Positions 44,581-53,130 of a stretch of DNA of 64,000 nucleotides are shown here, piece after piece. The stretch is from Palleronia sediminis (lineage in GTDB: Bacteria > Pseudomonadota > Alphaproteobacteria > Rhodobacterales > Rhodobacteraceae), in contig NZ_SNAA01000001.1 of NCBI RefSeq assembly GCF_004358695.1, positions 372,001 to 436,000 on the forward strand, written 5' to 3'. The translations under genes and the position numbers were made by a program. The notes under the pieces are model-generated. The model made no database searches. It was not told the DNA's origin and was given only the letters and a program-made list of their open reading frames with translations. How positions within the stretch are numbered: the first letter of the stretch is position 1; the number at the start of each line of letters is the position of its first letter.

Positions 44581-45555
44581 TCAGGCGGCGGATTTCTCGG
44601 GGAACAACGCGCCCGCCATCGGGGCGATGACCCGCGTGACCAGCGGGATCAGCGCCGCGCCGAGCACCAGCCCGATCACGCCGTCGAGCGCGGCGGTCAC
44701 GACCCATTCCACGGTGCCGCGCAGCCCCTCGCCCACCCCCGAGGCCGCCGCCACGGCGATGCCATGAATGATCTCGGTGGGCGCGTGCCAGCCCAGTTCG
44801 TGCAGGCCATGCACGATGATCGAGCCGCCGACCCAGATCATCGCGGCGGTGCCCACGACGACGAGCAGCGTCAGGACATGGGGCATCGCCTTGACGATGA
44901 AGCGGCCCAGGGCGCGCGTCGCGGCCAGCCGCCCCTTTTGCGCCAGCGCGAGCCCGGCATCGTCGGCCTTCACGATGATGCCGACGACACCGTAGACGGC
45001 CACGGTGATGATGATGGCGGCGACAGCCAGCGCGCCCGCGCGCAGCCAGAGCGACTGGTCGGGCGGCAGGGCCGACAGGACGATCGTCATGATCTCGGCC
45101 GAAAGGATGAAGTCGGTCTTGACCGCGCCGCGCACCTTGCGCTCTTCGAGCGCGGCGCCGCTGGCCTTTTGCTGTACCAGTTCTTCGGTGCCGTGATCCG
45201 AGGGGTTGATCTTGTGCCAGACCTTCTCTGCCCCCTCGAAACAGAGATAGGCCCCGCCCAGCATCAGCAGGGGCGGGATCGCCCATGGCGCGAACGAGGC
45301 GAGCAGCAGCGCGATGGGCAGCAGGATCACGAGCTTGTTGAAGAACGAGCCGCGCGCGATCTTCCACACGATGGGAATCTCGCGTTCGGCCGAAAAGCCC
45401 TGAACGTATTTCGGCGTCACGGCCGCATCGTCGATGACCGCGCCGGCGGCCTTGCTCGATGCCTTGACGGCCTGGCCCACGACATCGTCGACCGAAGCGC
45501 TGGCGACCTTGGCGATGGCCGCCACGTCATCGAGTAGCGCGATCAATCCGCTCAT
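44581..45555 (-). CDS. DUF808 (YedI-like) membrane protein
   Basis: A 324-residue inner-membrane protein. The N-terminus MSGLIALLDDVAAIAKVASASVDD and the block DDAAVTPKYVQGFSAEREIPIV are hallmarks of the DUF808 family. Several hydrophobic segments follow (about six). Function unknown; an early proposal as a membrane component is unproven. Convergent with dppF. Confidence 0.92.
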   Translation of the reverse strand: MSGLIALLDDVAAIAKVASASVDDVVGQAVKASSKAAGAVIDDAAVTPKYVQGFSAEREIPIVWKIARGSFFNKLVILLPIALLLASFAPWAIPPLLMLGGAYLCFEGAEKVWHKINPSDHGTEELVQQKASGAALEERKVRGAVKTDFILSAEIMTIVLSALPPDQSLWLRAGALAVAAIIITVAVYGVVGIIVKADDAGLALAQKGRLAATRALGRFIVKAMPHVLTLLVVVGTAAMIWVGGSIIVHGLHELGWHAPTEIIHGIAVAAASGVGEGLRGTVEWVVTAALDGVIGLVLGAALIPLVTRVIAPMAGALFPEKSAA

Positions 45556-45624
45556 GCGTGCCGTTCCCTCTTGTCCCGCCCCCGATCATAGCGCGCGGAT
45601 GGCGCGCCGGAAACACGGCCCGCG

Positions 45625-46452
45625 TCAGTCGTCCCAGTCGGGCGCGACGCTCTCGGGCGAAATGATGCGCCCGCCGGGCCCGGCCAGCGCGTCGATCTCG
45701 GCGATCTCTTCGGCGCTGAGGCTCAGCTCGGCGGCGGCGAGGTTCGAGGCCAGCCGATCGGGATTGCCCGTCTTGGGCAGCACCACGGCATCGGGCTTGG
45801 ACAGGATCCACGCCAGCGACACCTGCGCGGCGGTCGCGCCATGGGCCTCGGCGATGCGGGTCAGGGTCGGGTCGTCGACCACCTTGCCGCGGGCGAGCGG
45901 GGAATAGGCCTCGACCGGGATGCGCTCGGCCTGCATGTGAGCCAGCAGGGTGGACTGGTCGATGAAGGGGTGAAGCTCGACCTGGTTGGCGGCAAGCGGC
46001 GCGCGCAGGATCCCGCGCGCCTCTTTCAGCTGCGCCACGGTAAAGTTCGACACCCCGCCGAACCGCACCTTGCCCTCGTCGATCAGCGCGTCGAGCACCG
46101 GCAGCGTTTCCGACAGCGGCACCTCGCGCGACGGCCAGTGCAGCAGCAAGAGGTCGATATGGCCGATATCGAGGCGGCGAAGCGATTCTTCGGCCGCGCG
46201 GCGGAACTCGTCGGGGGCGAAACGGTCGGGCAGGATCTTGGTCGTGACGAAGATCTCGTCGCGCGGGGTCTCGGCCGCACGCACCCCCTGCCCCACCTCG
46301 GCCTCGTTGCCATAGACCTGCGCGGTGTCGATATGGCGGTAACCTTCGGATATGGCGGCGCGCACCAGCGCGGCGGTCGCGCCGCGCTCCATCTCGAAGG
46401 TTCCGAGCCCGAGGCTCGGGATCGCGGCGGGGCCGATGGGTGTGACAGGCAT
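45625..46452 (-). CDS. Aldo/keto reductase (2,5-diketo-D-gluconate reductase-like)
   Basis: A 275-residue NADPH-dependent (beta/alpha)8 reductase. I chose ATG 46452 (MPVTPIGPAAIPSLGLGTFE). The catalytic tetrad is present: Asp and Tyr in HIDTAQVYGNE, Lys in VTTKILPD, His in LLLHWPSRE. C-terminal cofactor loop VVLPKTGNPDRLASN. Substrates of such enzymes are broad (aldehydes, keto-sugars). It is 62 bases downstream of the Lrp-family gene on the same strand and may be co-transcribed with it. Confidence 0.93.
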   Translation of the reverse strand: MPVTPIGPAAIPSLGLGTFEMERGATAALVRAAISEGYRHIDTAQVYGNEAEVGQGVRAAETPRDEIFVTTKILPDRFAPDEFRRAAEESLRRLDIGHIDLLLLHWPSREVPLSETLPVLDALIDEGKVRFGGVSNFTVAQLKEARGILRAPLAANQVELHPFIDQSTLLAHMQAERIPVEAYSPLARGKVVDDPTLTRIAEAHGATAAQVSLAWILSKPDAVVLPKTGNPDRLASNLAAAELSLSAEEIAEIDALAGPGGRIISPESVAPDWDD

Positions 46453-46514
46453 ATGGGGTTCCCTCGATTGTGGCTGACGCGCCAAGCCGCCGAGCGGCGG
46501 AATTGTTCCGCCGG

Positions 46515-46991
46515 TCAGCCCGGCGCGCTCCACGCCGCGTCCTTCACCGCCTCCATCGCGACAAAGGTGGACGTGTGCGAGACATGCGGCAGCGCCGAGA
46601 TCCCGGTCGCCATGACCGCGCGATAGCTGGCCATGTCGGCGGTGCGCACCTTGAGCAGGTAGTCGAACCGCCCGGCGATGAGGTGGCATTGCTCGATCTC
46701 GGGAATCCGGCGCGCCGCCCGGTTGAAGGCCGCCAGCGCCGTTTCGCGCGTGTCCGACAGCGTCACCTCGACAAAGGCGACATGCTCGCGATGCAGCTTC
46801 ACCGGGTCGATCAGGGCGCGATAGCCCGTGATGACCCCGTCATCCTCGAGCCGTTTCAGCCGCGCCTGCACCGGGCTTTTCGACAGGCCCACACGCCCGG
46901 CGAGGTCGGTGACGCTGATGCGCCCCTCGCTGCCCAGCACATCGAGAATCGCCAGGTCGAACCGGTCGAGCGCGCGCCCGCTTTCCGCCAT
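46515..46991 (-). CDS. putR: Lrp/AsnC-family regulator, likely PutR
   Basis: A 158-residue regulator with an N-terminal winged helix (LDRFDLAILDVLGSEGRISVTDLAGRVGLSKSPVQARLKRLED) and a C-terminal RAM ligand-binding domain (VAFVEVTLSD, then IEQCHLIAGRFDYLLKVRT). It is divergent from putA across 107 bases, the classical arrangement of PutR, which activates putA in response to proline in related alphaproteobacteria. The PutR identity is inferred from context; I could not define its operator. Confidence 0.88.
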   Translation of the reverse strand: MAESGRALDRFDLAILDVLGSEGRISVTDLAGRVGLSKSPVQARLKRLEDDGVITGYRALIDPVKLHREHVAFVEVTLSDTRETALAAFNRAARRIPEIEQCHLIAGRFDYLLKVRTADMASYRAVMATGISALPHVSHTSTFVAMEAVKDAAWSAPG

Positions 46992-47098
46992 GATCGCCCC
47001 CGTTTTTCGGTCGATCCGCCCGGCCGCGGGCGCATCTGCAGTCTGTTCGCCCGCTCAATTCGCTCTAATCTCATGCGGATAGCAAGAGGGCGCGCGCC

Positions 47099-50000
47099 AT
47101 GGACGATTTGACGAAGTTGCTGATACCCGATCTGCCGCGCGGCCCATATCCCGACGCGGACAAGGTGCTGGACAAGCTGGTGGACCAGGCCGACCTGTCC
47201 CCGACAGAGCGCGAGCGCATCGTCGCCCGCGCCGCCGCCTATGTGCGCCGCCTGCGCGAGATGGACCGCCCCGGACTGATGGAATCGTTCCTGGCCGAAT
47301 ACGGGCTGTCCACCGACGAGGGCATCGCGCTGATGTGCCTCGCCGAGGCGCTGCTGCGCGTGCCCGACGCGCCCACCATCGACGCGCTGATCGAGGACAA
47401 GATCGCGCCCGGCGAATGGTCCGCGCATCTGGGCAAATCGTCCTCGTCGCTGGTCAACGCCTCGACCTGGGGGCTGATGCTGACCGGTCGGATGCTGGAC
47501 GACGACGACACCGCGCCGCTCAGGTCGCTGCGCGGCGCGCTGCGGCGCCTGGGCGAGCCGGTGATCCGACAGGCAGTCAAGCGCGCCATGCGCGAGATGG
47601 GCCGCCAGTTCGTGCTGGGCGAGGACATGGACCGCGCGCTCGAACGGGCGGCGAAACAGCAGCAAAAGGGCTATACCTACAGCTACGACATGCTGGGCGA
47701 GGCCGCGCGCACCTATGGCGATGCCGACCGCTATCGCCGCGCCTATTCCGACGCCATCGATCGCATGGCCGAGCATGCGACCCATGGCGACATCGCCCGC
47801 AATCCCGGCATCTCGGTCAAGTTCTCGGCCCTGCATCCCCGCTACGAAATCGCGCAGGCCGACCGGGTGCTGGACGAGCTGGTGCCCGTCGTGGCCGATC
47901 TCGCCGCCAAGGCCGCCAAGCTCAAGATCGGGTTCAACGTCGACGCCGAAGAGGCCGACCGCCTGACCATGTCGCTCGAGGTGATCGAGCGCGTGCTGAG
48001 CGACGACCGCCTCGCCGGCTGGGACGGGTTCGGCATCGTGGTGCAGGCCTACGGCCCCCGCGCCGACGTGGCCATCGACTGGATCGCCGAGGCCGCCGAA
48101 CGCCACGGTCGCAAGCTGATGGTGCGGCTGGTCAAGGGCGCCTATTGGGACAGCGAGATCAAGCGCGCCCAGGTCGCGGGCCTGCCGCGGTTCCCGGTCT
48201 TTGCCCGCAAGGCGGCGACCGATGTGAGCTTTATCGCCAACGCGGCCAAGCTGCTGCGCCTGCGCGACCGGATCTATCCCCAGCTTGCCACGCATAACGC
48301 CCATTCGGTCTGTGCCGTGCTGCATATCGCCGACAAGCTCGGCGCCCGTCGCGACGAGTTCGAGTTCCAGCGCCTGCACGGCATGGGCGAGGCGCTGCAC
48401 GACATGGTGATGGCCGATCACGACACGCGCTGCCGCATCTACGCCCCCGTGGGCGCGCATCGCGACCTGCTGGCCTATCTCGTGCGGCGTCTGCTCGAGA
48501 ACGGCGCCAATTCGAGCTTCGTCAACCAGATCGTCGACGAGGACGTGCCGCCCGAAACGGTGGCCGCCGATCCCTTTGCCACCCTGCCCGGCAATGCGCC
48601 CGTCACGCCCGGCACCGATATCTTCCTGCCCGAGCGCGAGAACGCGCGCGGATGGGATCTTGCCTGTGCCGAGCACCTTGAGGAAATCTTCGCCGCTCGC
48701 GATCCGTTCCGCGACACGAGCTTCGAGGGCGGGCCGCTGCTGGCCGTCGACCGCCCCGCGGGCGAGACCGCCGAGATCCGCAACCCCGCCCATCCCGACG
48801 AGATCGTGGGCCGCGTCACCTGGGCCAGCCCCGAGGATGCGAGCGCGGCGCTCGACGCCGCCGAGCCATGGCAGGCCGATGCCGCGACCCGCGCGGCCGT
48901 GCTGCGCCGCGCCGCCGACCTCTACGAAGAGCATTTCGGCGAACTCTTCGCCATTCTCGCGCGCGAGGCCGGCAAGACCATCCTCGACGCGGTGGCCGAA
49001 CTGCGCGAGGCGGTCGATTTCCTGCGCTACTACGCCACCCGGATCGAGGATCTGGCGACCCCGCCCATGGGACGCTTCACCTGCATCTCGCCCTGGAACT
49101 TCCCGCTCGCCATCTTTACCGGCCAGATCGCCGCCGCTTTGGCCGCAGGCAACGCCGTGCTGGCCAAGCCCGCACCGCAGACGCCGCTGATCGCGACCCG
49201 TGCGACAAGGCTGCTGCACGAGGCCGGCGTGCCGCGTGCGGCACTGCAATTGCTGCCGGGCGGCACCGAGACCGGCGCGGCGCTGACGGGCGATGCGCGG
49301 GTGAACGGCGTGGCCTTCACCGGCTCGACCGCGACGGCGCGCAAGATCAAGCAGGCCATGGCCGAGCATTGCGATCCTTCGGCGGTGCTGATCGCCGAGA
49401 CGGGCGGGCTGAACGCGATGATCGTCGATAGCACCGCCCTGCCCGAACAGGCGGTCGCGGCGCTGCTGCAATCGGCCTTCCAATCGGCCGGGCAACGCTG
49501 TTCGGCCTGCCGCTGCGTCTATGTGCAAGAGGATATCGCCGAGGATTTCATCGAGATGCTCAAGGGCGCGATGGACGCGTTCCGGCTCGACGATCCGTGG
49601 CACCTGCGCTCCGACAGCGGGCCGCTCATCGACGCCGAGGCGCATCGCAACATCGCCGACTATGTCGCGGCGGCCGAGGCCGAGGGGCGGCTGCTCCACC
49701 AGATCGAGGCGCCCGAGCGGGGGCACTTCCTCGCGCCCTGCCTCATCGGGGTGAACTCGATCTCCGAGATGGAGCGCGAGGTCTTCGGCCCGGTGCTGCA
49801 TGTGGCGACCTTCAAGGCCCGCGACATCGACCGCGTGATCGACGCGATCAACGGCACCGGCTACGGCCTGACCTTCGGGCTGCATACCCGCATCGACGAC
49901 CGGGTCGAGCATGTGACCGACCGGATCGAGGCGGGCAACCTCTACGTGAACCGCAACCAGATCGGCGCCATCGTCGGCTCGCAGCCCTTCGGCGGCGAGG

Positions 50001-50482
50001 GGCTGTCGGGCACCGGGCCCAAGGCGGGCGGCCCGTTCTACCTGCCCCGTTTCGCGCAGCCCCATCATCCGCCGCGGCCGCAATCGCCAATTGACCTGCC
50101 CGGCCCGACGGGCGAATCGAACCGCCTCATGCTCAGGCCGCGCCCACCGGTGCTGTGCCTGGGGCCGACCGACCGGGACCGCGCGGCGCAGGCCGAGCAG
50201 GTCGAGGCGCTGGGCGGCGCGGCCGAGCGGCTGGCCTCGATCCCCGATCTCGAGACACGCGCACCCTTCGGGGCCGTGGTCTGGTGGGGCGACGACGAGA
50301 CCGCCCGCGACATCGCGCGGCGGCTGGCCGCCCGCGACGGCCCGCTCATCGGGCTGGTGCGGGGCGATGTGACGGTGCCCGACGTGCTGCACGAACGGCA
50401 TCTTTGCGTGGACACCACCGCCTCGGGCGGCAATGCCGCGCTGCTGGCCGAGGCCGCCCGCGCCGAGATCGGGGGCGATTGA
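47099..50482 (+). CDS. putA: Bifunctional proline dehydrogenase / P5C dehydrogenase
   Basis: A 1127-residue PutA that oxidises proline to glutamate at the inner membrane using FAD and then NAD. Residues 1 to about 480 form the helical arm and PRODH barrel (KFSALHPRYE, RLVKGAYWDSEIKRAQV, YAPVGAHRDLLAYLVRRLLENGANSSFV). From about 540 comes the aldehyde dehydrogenase (FTCISPWNFPLAIFTGQ, VLIAETGGLNAMIVD, catalytic Cys in SAGQRCSACRCVYV). There is no N-terminal ribbon-helix-helix domain, so it is not an autorepressor; control would come from PutR. A hairpin overlaps its stop codon. Confidence 0.97.
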   Translation: MDDLTKLLIPDLPRGPYPDADKVLDKLVDQADLSPTERERIVARAAAYVRRLREMDRPGLMESFLAEYGLSTDEGIALMCLAEALLRVPDAPTIDALIEDKIAPGEWSAHLGKSSSSLVNASTWGLMLTGRMLDDDDTAPLRSLRGALRRLGEPVIRQAVKRAMREMGRQFVLGEDMDRALERAAKQQQKGYTYSYDMLGEAARTYGDADRYRRAYSDAIDRMAEHATHGDIARNPGISVKFSALHPRYEIAQADRVLDELVPVVADLAAKAAKLKIGFNVDAEEADRLTMSLEVIERVLSDDRLAGWDGFGIVVQAYGPRADVAIDWIAEAAERHGRKLMVRLVKGAYWDSEIKRAQVAGLPRFPVFARKAATDVSFIANAAKLLRLRDRIYPQLATHNAHSVCAVLHIADKLGARRDEFEFQRLHGMGEALHDMVMADHDTRCRIYAPVGAHRDLLAYLVRRLLENGANSSFVNQIVDEDVPPETVAADPFATLPGNAPVTPGTDIFLPERENARGWDLACAEHLEEIFAARDPFRDTSFEGGPLLAVDRPAGETAEIRNPAHPDEIVGRVTWASPEDASAALDAAEPWQADAATRAAVLRRAADLYEEHFGELFAILAREAGKTILDAVAELREAVDFLRYYATRIEDLATPPMGRFTCISPWNFPLAIFTGQIAAALAAGNAVLAKPAPQTPLIATRATRLLHEAGVPRAALQLLPGGTETGAALTGDARVNGVAFTGSTATARKIKQAMAEHCDPSAVLIAETGGLNAMIVDSTALPEQAVAALLQSAFQSAGQRCSACRCVYVQEDIAEDFIEMLKGAMDAFRLDDPWHLRSDSGPLIDAEAHRNIADYVAAAEAEGRLLHQIEAPERGHFLAPCLIGVNSISEMEREVFGPVLHVATFKARDIDRVIDAINGTGYGLTFGLHTRIDDRVEHVTDRIEAGNLYVNRNQIGAIVGSQPFGGEGLSGTGPKAGGPFYLPRFAQPHHPPRPQSPIDLPGPTGESNRLMLRPRPPVLCLGPTDRDRAAQAEQVEALGGAAERLASIPDLETRAPFGAVVWWGDDETARDIARRLAARDGPLIGLVRGDVTVPDVLHERHLCVDTTASGGNAALLAEAARAEIGGD

Positions 50483-50503
50483 CGCCGCCCCCGTCTTCTC
50501 TTT
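50471..50503 (+). terminator. Terminator overlapping the putA stop codon
   Basis: GGGGGCG (50471-50477) pairs with CGCCCCC (50486-50492), with the TGA stop in the loop. GTCTTCTCTTT follows as a pyrimidine-rich tail, and this tail is itself part of the dispersed motif. Confidence 0.7.
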
Positions 50504-50516
50504 GAAAAATACCCAT
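50493..50516 (-). repeat. Dispersed intergenic motif, copy at 50.5 kb
   Basis: GTCTTCTCTTT then GAAAAATACCCAT on the plus strand; the reverse complement matches the copies at 18.7 and 37.7 kb. It is flanked by hairpins on both sides (50471-50492 and 50517-50546). Confidence 0.65.
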
Positions 50517-50546
50517 GGCCGGACGCTTGACGCCGCGCGTCCGGCC
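50517..50546. repeat. Perfect 10-bp inverted repeat before the rhomboid gene
   Basis: GGCCGGACGC (50517-50526) and GCGTCCGGCC (50537-50546) enclose a 10-base loop and end 16 bases before the rhomboid start. It could be a minus-strand terminator using the adjacent motif as its tail, or a 5' hairpin of the rhomboid mRNA. Confidence 0.7.
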
Positions 50547-50562
50547 CCCAACTCTTGGCGTC

Positions 50563-51285
50563 ATGTTCCCCATCCGCGACCACAACCCCTCGAGCCGCGT
50601 GCCGGTCGTGACCTACGCGCTCATCGTGCTGAACGTGGTCGTCTTCGCCGCGACGGCGCCCTATCTGAACGATCTGCGCTTCATGGCGGATTGGGCGTTG
50701 ATCCCTGCCCTTTCGGCGCCCTCGACCTTTCTCACCTCGCAATTCCTGCATGGCGGGCTGCTGCATCTCGCGGGCAACATGCTGTTTTTGTGGATTTTCG
50801 GCGACAATCTCGAGGACCGGATGGGCGCGCTGCCCTTTCTGGGCTTTTATCTGCTGTCGGGCGTCGCGGCCGGGCTGGGACAGGCCGCGTCCGAGCCGTC
50901 ATCGACCATCCCGATGGTCGGCGCCTCGGGGGCGATCGCGGGCGTGATGGGCGGCTATCTGCTGCTGTTTCCGCGCGCGCGGGTCGATGTGCTTATCATC
51001 CTGATCGTGTTCTTCCGCGTCTTTCCCATCCCCGCCTGGGTCGTGCTGGGGATCTGGTTCACGATGCAGGTCGTCTCGGGCACCGCGACGCCGGGCGGGG
51101 TGGGCGGCGTCGCCTACTGGGCCCATGCGGGGGGGTTCGCCGCCGGTCTGCTGCTGACGATCCCGGTCTGGCTGTCATTCGGCGGCCCGGCCTTCTGGTC
51201 GCGCACGCGCGGACAGCCGCCGCATCCGCAGGCGACATATCCGCTGCGCCGCTCGACCGTCCCGCGGGCCGGGCGCCGCCGCTGA
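50563..51285 (+). CDS. Rhomboid-family intramembrane serine protease
   Basis: A 240-residue inner-membrane protein. ATG 50563 (MFPIRDHNPSSRVPVVTYAL) fits the family start. Rhomboid features: FLHGGLLHLAGNMLFLW (oxyanion His/Asn), GASGAIAGVMGGY with the catalytic Ser, and YWAHAGGFAAGLLL with the catalytic His. About six transmembrane segments; basic cytoplasmic tail. It cleaves transmembrane substrates, which are not known here. Convergent with the IMPase-like gene, 8 bases apart. Confidence 0.93.
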   Translation: MFPIRDHNPSSRVPVVTYALIVLNVVVFAATAPYLNDLRFMADWALIPALSAPSTFLTSQFLHGGLLHLAGNMLFLWIFGDNLEDRMGALPFLGFYLLSGVAAGLGQAASEPSSTIPMVGASGAIAGVMGGYLLLFPRARVDVLIILIVFFRVFPIPAWVVLGIWFTMQVVSGTATPGGVGGVAYWAHAGGFAAGLLLTIPVWLSFGGPAFWSRTRGQPPHPQATYPLRRSTVPRAGRRR

Positions 51286-51293
51286 GCGGCGGG

Positions 51294-52079
51294 TCACTGC
51301 TGCCGCAGCAGCCTGGCGAGGCTGTCGAACATGTCGGCGTTGGCGGCGACGAGCGTTTCGCCGTCGAACACCGTCTCGCCCGCGATGGGCGCGGTCAGGC
51401 CGCCCGCCTCGCGCACCAGCAGCATCCCGGCCGCGACCTCCCAGGGGCGGACGCGCCGCTCCCAGTAGCCGTCGAACCGGCCGGCCGCGACATAGGCCAG
51501 GTCGAGCGAGGCCGCCCCCATCCGCCGAATGCCGCCCGAGGCGGGGGCGAGGCGGCCGAGATCCTTGAGCACCAGCGGCAGGTCGGCACGGGCGCCGCCC
51601 GGAATACCGGTCGCGAACACGCCCTCGATCAGCCGCCCGCGGCCCGAGACCCGCATCCGCGTATCGTTGAGAAACGCGCCCGCGCCCTTTTCGGCGCCGA
51701 ACAGCTCGTTCTTGGCGGCGTCGAACACCACCGCGGCGACGATCTCGCCCTTGTGCTCGAGCGCGACCGAGATCGCCCAATGCGCGAGCCCGTGCGCGTA
51801 GTTCGCCGCGCCGTCCAGCGGATCGACGATCCAGCGGCGGGTGGGGTCGGTGCCGGCCACCTCCTCGGCGCCGCGGGCGAGCCAGCCGTAATTCGCCCGC
51901 TCGCCGCGCAGCGTCTCGGCCAGCGGGGCGGCGGCGGCCACCTCGGCCCGCGCGGCGAAATCGGCCGCACCGGCGGGGCTAACCTGAAGGTTCTCGAGTT
52001 CGCGGAAGTCGCGGACCAGCTTGCGGCCGGCGGCGCGGACGGCCTTGACCATGATGTTGATATTGGCGCTGCCCTGCAT
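51294..52079 (-). CDS. Inositol monophosphatase-like protein with altered active site
   Basis: A 261-residue protein of the IMPase/SuhB fold, recognised by WIVDPLDGAANYAHG, ELFGAEKGAGAFLND, RMGAASLDLAYVAAGRFDGYWE and PWEVAAGMLLVREAGG. Catalytic positions differ from the family norm. The usual GEEGG metal-binding block is replaced by ARGAE, with the Glu pair shifted by three residues. DPLDGTTN is DPLDGAAN, so the water-activating Thr is Ala. The metal-ligand Asp of PWD is Glu. The fold and length are intact, so it is not a pseudogene, but activity may be weak, changed or lost. GGGAG precedes the start. Confidence 0.85.
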   Translation of the reverse strand: MQGSANINIMVKAVRAAGRKLVRDFRELENLQVSPAGAADFAARAEVAAAAPLAETLRGERANYGWLARGAEEVAGTDPTRRWIVDPLDGAANYAHGLAHWAISVALEHKGEIVAAVVFDAAKNELFGAEKGAGAFLNDTRMRVSGRGRLIEGVFATGIPGGARADLPLVLKDLGRLAPASGGIRRMGAASLDLAYVAAGRFDGYWERRVRPWEVAAGMLLVREAGGLTAPIAGETVFDGETLVAANADMFDSLARLLRQQ

Positions 52080-52154
52080 CTGCGGCTCCCGAAATGGCTT
52101 GGAGTGCGGACCTAAGCCCTTGCCCCCGGAATGCCAAGCCGGAGCGCGCGCCGG

Positions 52155-53072
52155 TCACTCGGCCGCGGGGCGGCGTTGCAGCTTGAGCGGTTCGGTCCGG
52201 GCCAGTCGCAGCAGATGCGCCATGAAGGGCAGCCGCGTGTCGTCGAGACGGGTGGCCGCAAAGAGCCGCTTGGTCACGCCGGTCTCGGTCAGCGGGCGGG
52301 TGACATAGTCGCCATCCATCCGCACGTCGCGCACCACCCAGTCCGGCAGGACCGCGACCCCGCGCTGCGAGGCGACGAGGATCAGGATCATCGCCGTCAG
52401 TTCGACCTGTCGGATGGCCGCGGGGGTGACGCCGGCGGGGCCGAGCAGTTCGGTGAACACGTCGAGCCGGCTGCGGTCGACGGGATAGGTGATGAGCGTC
52501 TGGTCGGCGAAATCCTCGGCCGTGACAAAGGGCCTGGCGGCAAGCGGGTGGTCCGAGGCCGCGACGAAGACCGGCTCGTAATCGAAGAGCGGCGTGAACT
52601 CGACCCCCTCGAGATCTTCGGGATCGGAGGACACGACGAGATCGACCTCTTCGCGTTGCAGCGCCGGCAGCGCGCCGAAGGCGAGGCCGGGGCGGATGTC
52701 GATATCGACATCGGGCCAGGCCCGGCGGAACTGTTCGAGCACGGGAAACAGCCACTCGAAACAGGCGTGGCATTCGATGGCGATATGCAGCCGCCCCGAC
52801 CGCCCCGAGCGCAGCCCCGAGAACTCGGCCTCGAGCGCGGCCATCTCGGGCAGGATCCGCTCGGCCGCGCGGAGGAGCTTGAGCCCCGCCGCGGACAGGC
52901 GCAAGGGCTTGGCACGGCGCACGAAAAGCTCGACGCCCGCCTGATCCTCGATGGTCTTGACCTGGTGGCTCAGCGCGCTTTGCGTGATGTTGAGCCGCGA
53001 CGCGGCGCGCGCCAGCCCGCCCTCGTCATGGATGGCCTTTACCGTCCGAAGGTGCCGGATCTCGATGTGCAT
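52155..53072 (-). CDS. metR: LysR-family regulator, MetR-like
   Basis: A 305-residue LysR regulator. I chose ATG 53072 (MHIEIRHLRTVKAIHDEGGL), as family members start with this helix. Helix-turn-helix ARAASRLNITQSALSHQVKTIED, then the effector-binding domain. The N-terminus and the block FVRRAKPLRLSAAG match MetR, which activates methionine and methyl-folate genes with homocysteine. It is divergent from metF with a palindromic site between them, which supports the assignment. Confidence 0.88.
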   Translation of the reverse strand: MHIEIRHLRTVKAIHDEGGLARAASRLNITQSALSHQVKTIEDQAGVELFVRRAKPLRLSAAGLKLLRAAERILPEMAALEAEFSGLRSGRSGRLHIAIECHACFEWLFPVLEQFRRAWPDVDIDIRPGLAFGALPALQREEVDLVVSSDPEDLEGVEFTPLFDYEPVFVAASDHPLAARPFVTAEDFADQTLITYPVDRSRLDVFTELLGPAGVTPAAIRQVELTAMILILVASQRGVAVLPDWVVRDVRMDGDYVTRPLTETGVTKRLFAATRLDDTRLPFMAHLLRLARTEPLKLQRRPAAE

Positions 53073-53082
53073 ACCCGCGCGG

Positions 53083-53119
53083 AACTCATGATCTAGTTTA
53101 GGATTATGAGTTTGTCTCA
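53083..53119. promoter_or_regulatory. Probable MetR operator between metR and metF
   Basis: Two overlapping dyads: AACTCATGAT (53083-53092) with ATTATGAGTT (53103-53112), and TGAG-N5-CTCA (53107-53119), which fits the LysR T-N11-A rule and resembles the MetR pattern TGAA-N5-TTCA. They lie in the 58-base divergent gap, which is AT-rich for this genome. Confidence 0.65.
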
Positions 53120-53130
53120 CGCAGGACGAC

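Noticed and set aside
46856-50551. Very long antisense open frame (1231 codons) opposite putA, with similar ones opposite glmS, moaA/waaA, lpdA, aceE, dppA and valS
   Set aside because: These frames arise because strong G/C third-position bias leaves few stop codons on the opposite strand. Their translations are Arg/His/Gly/Pro-rich with no family motif, while the sense frames are clear known proteins.
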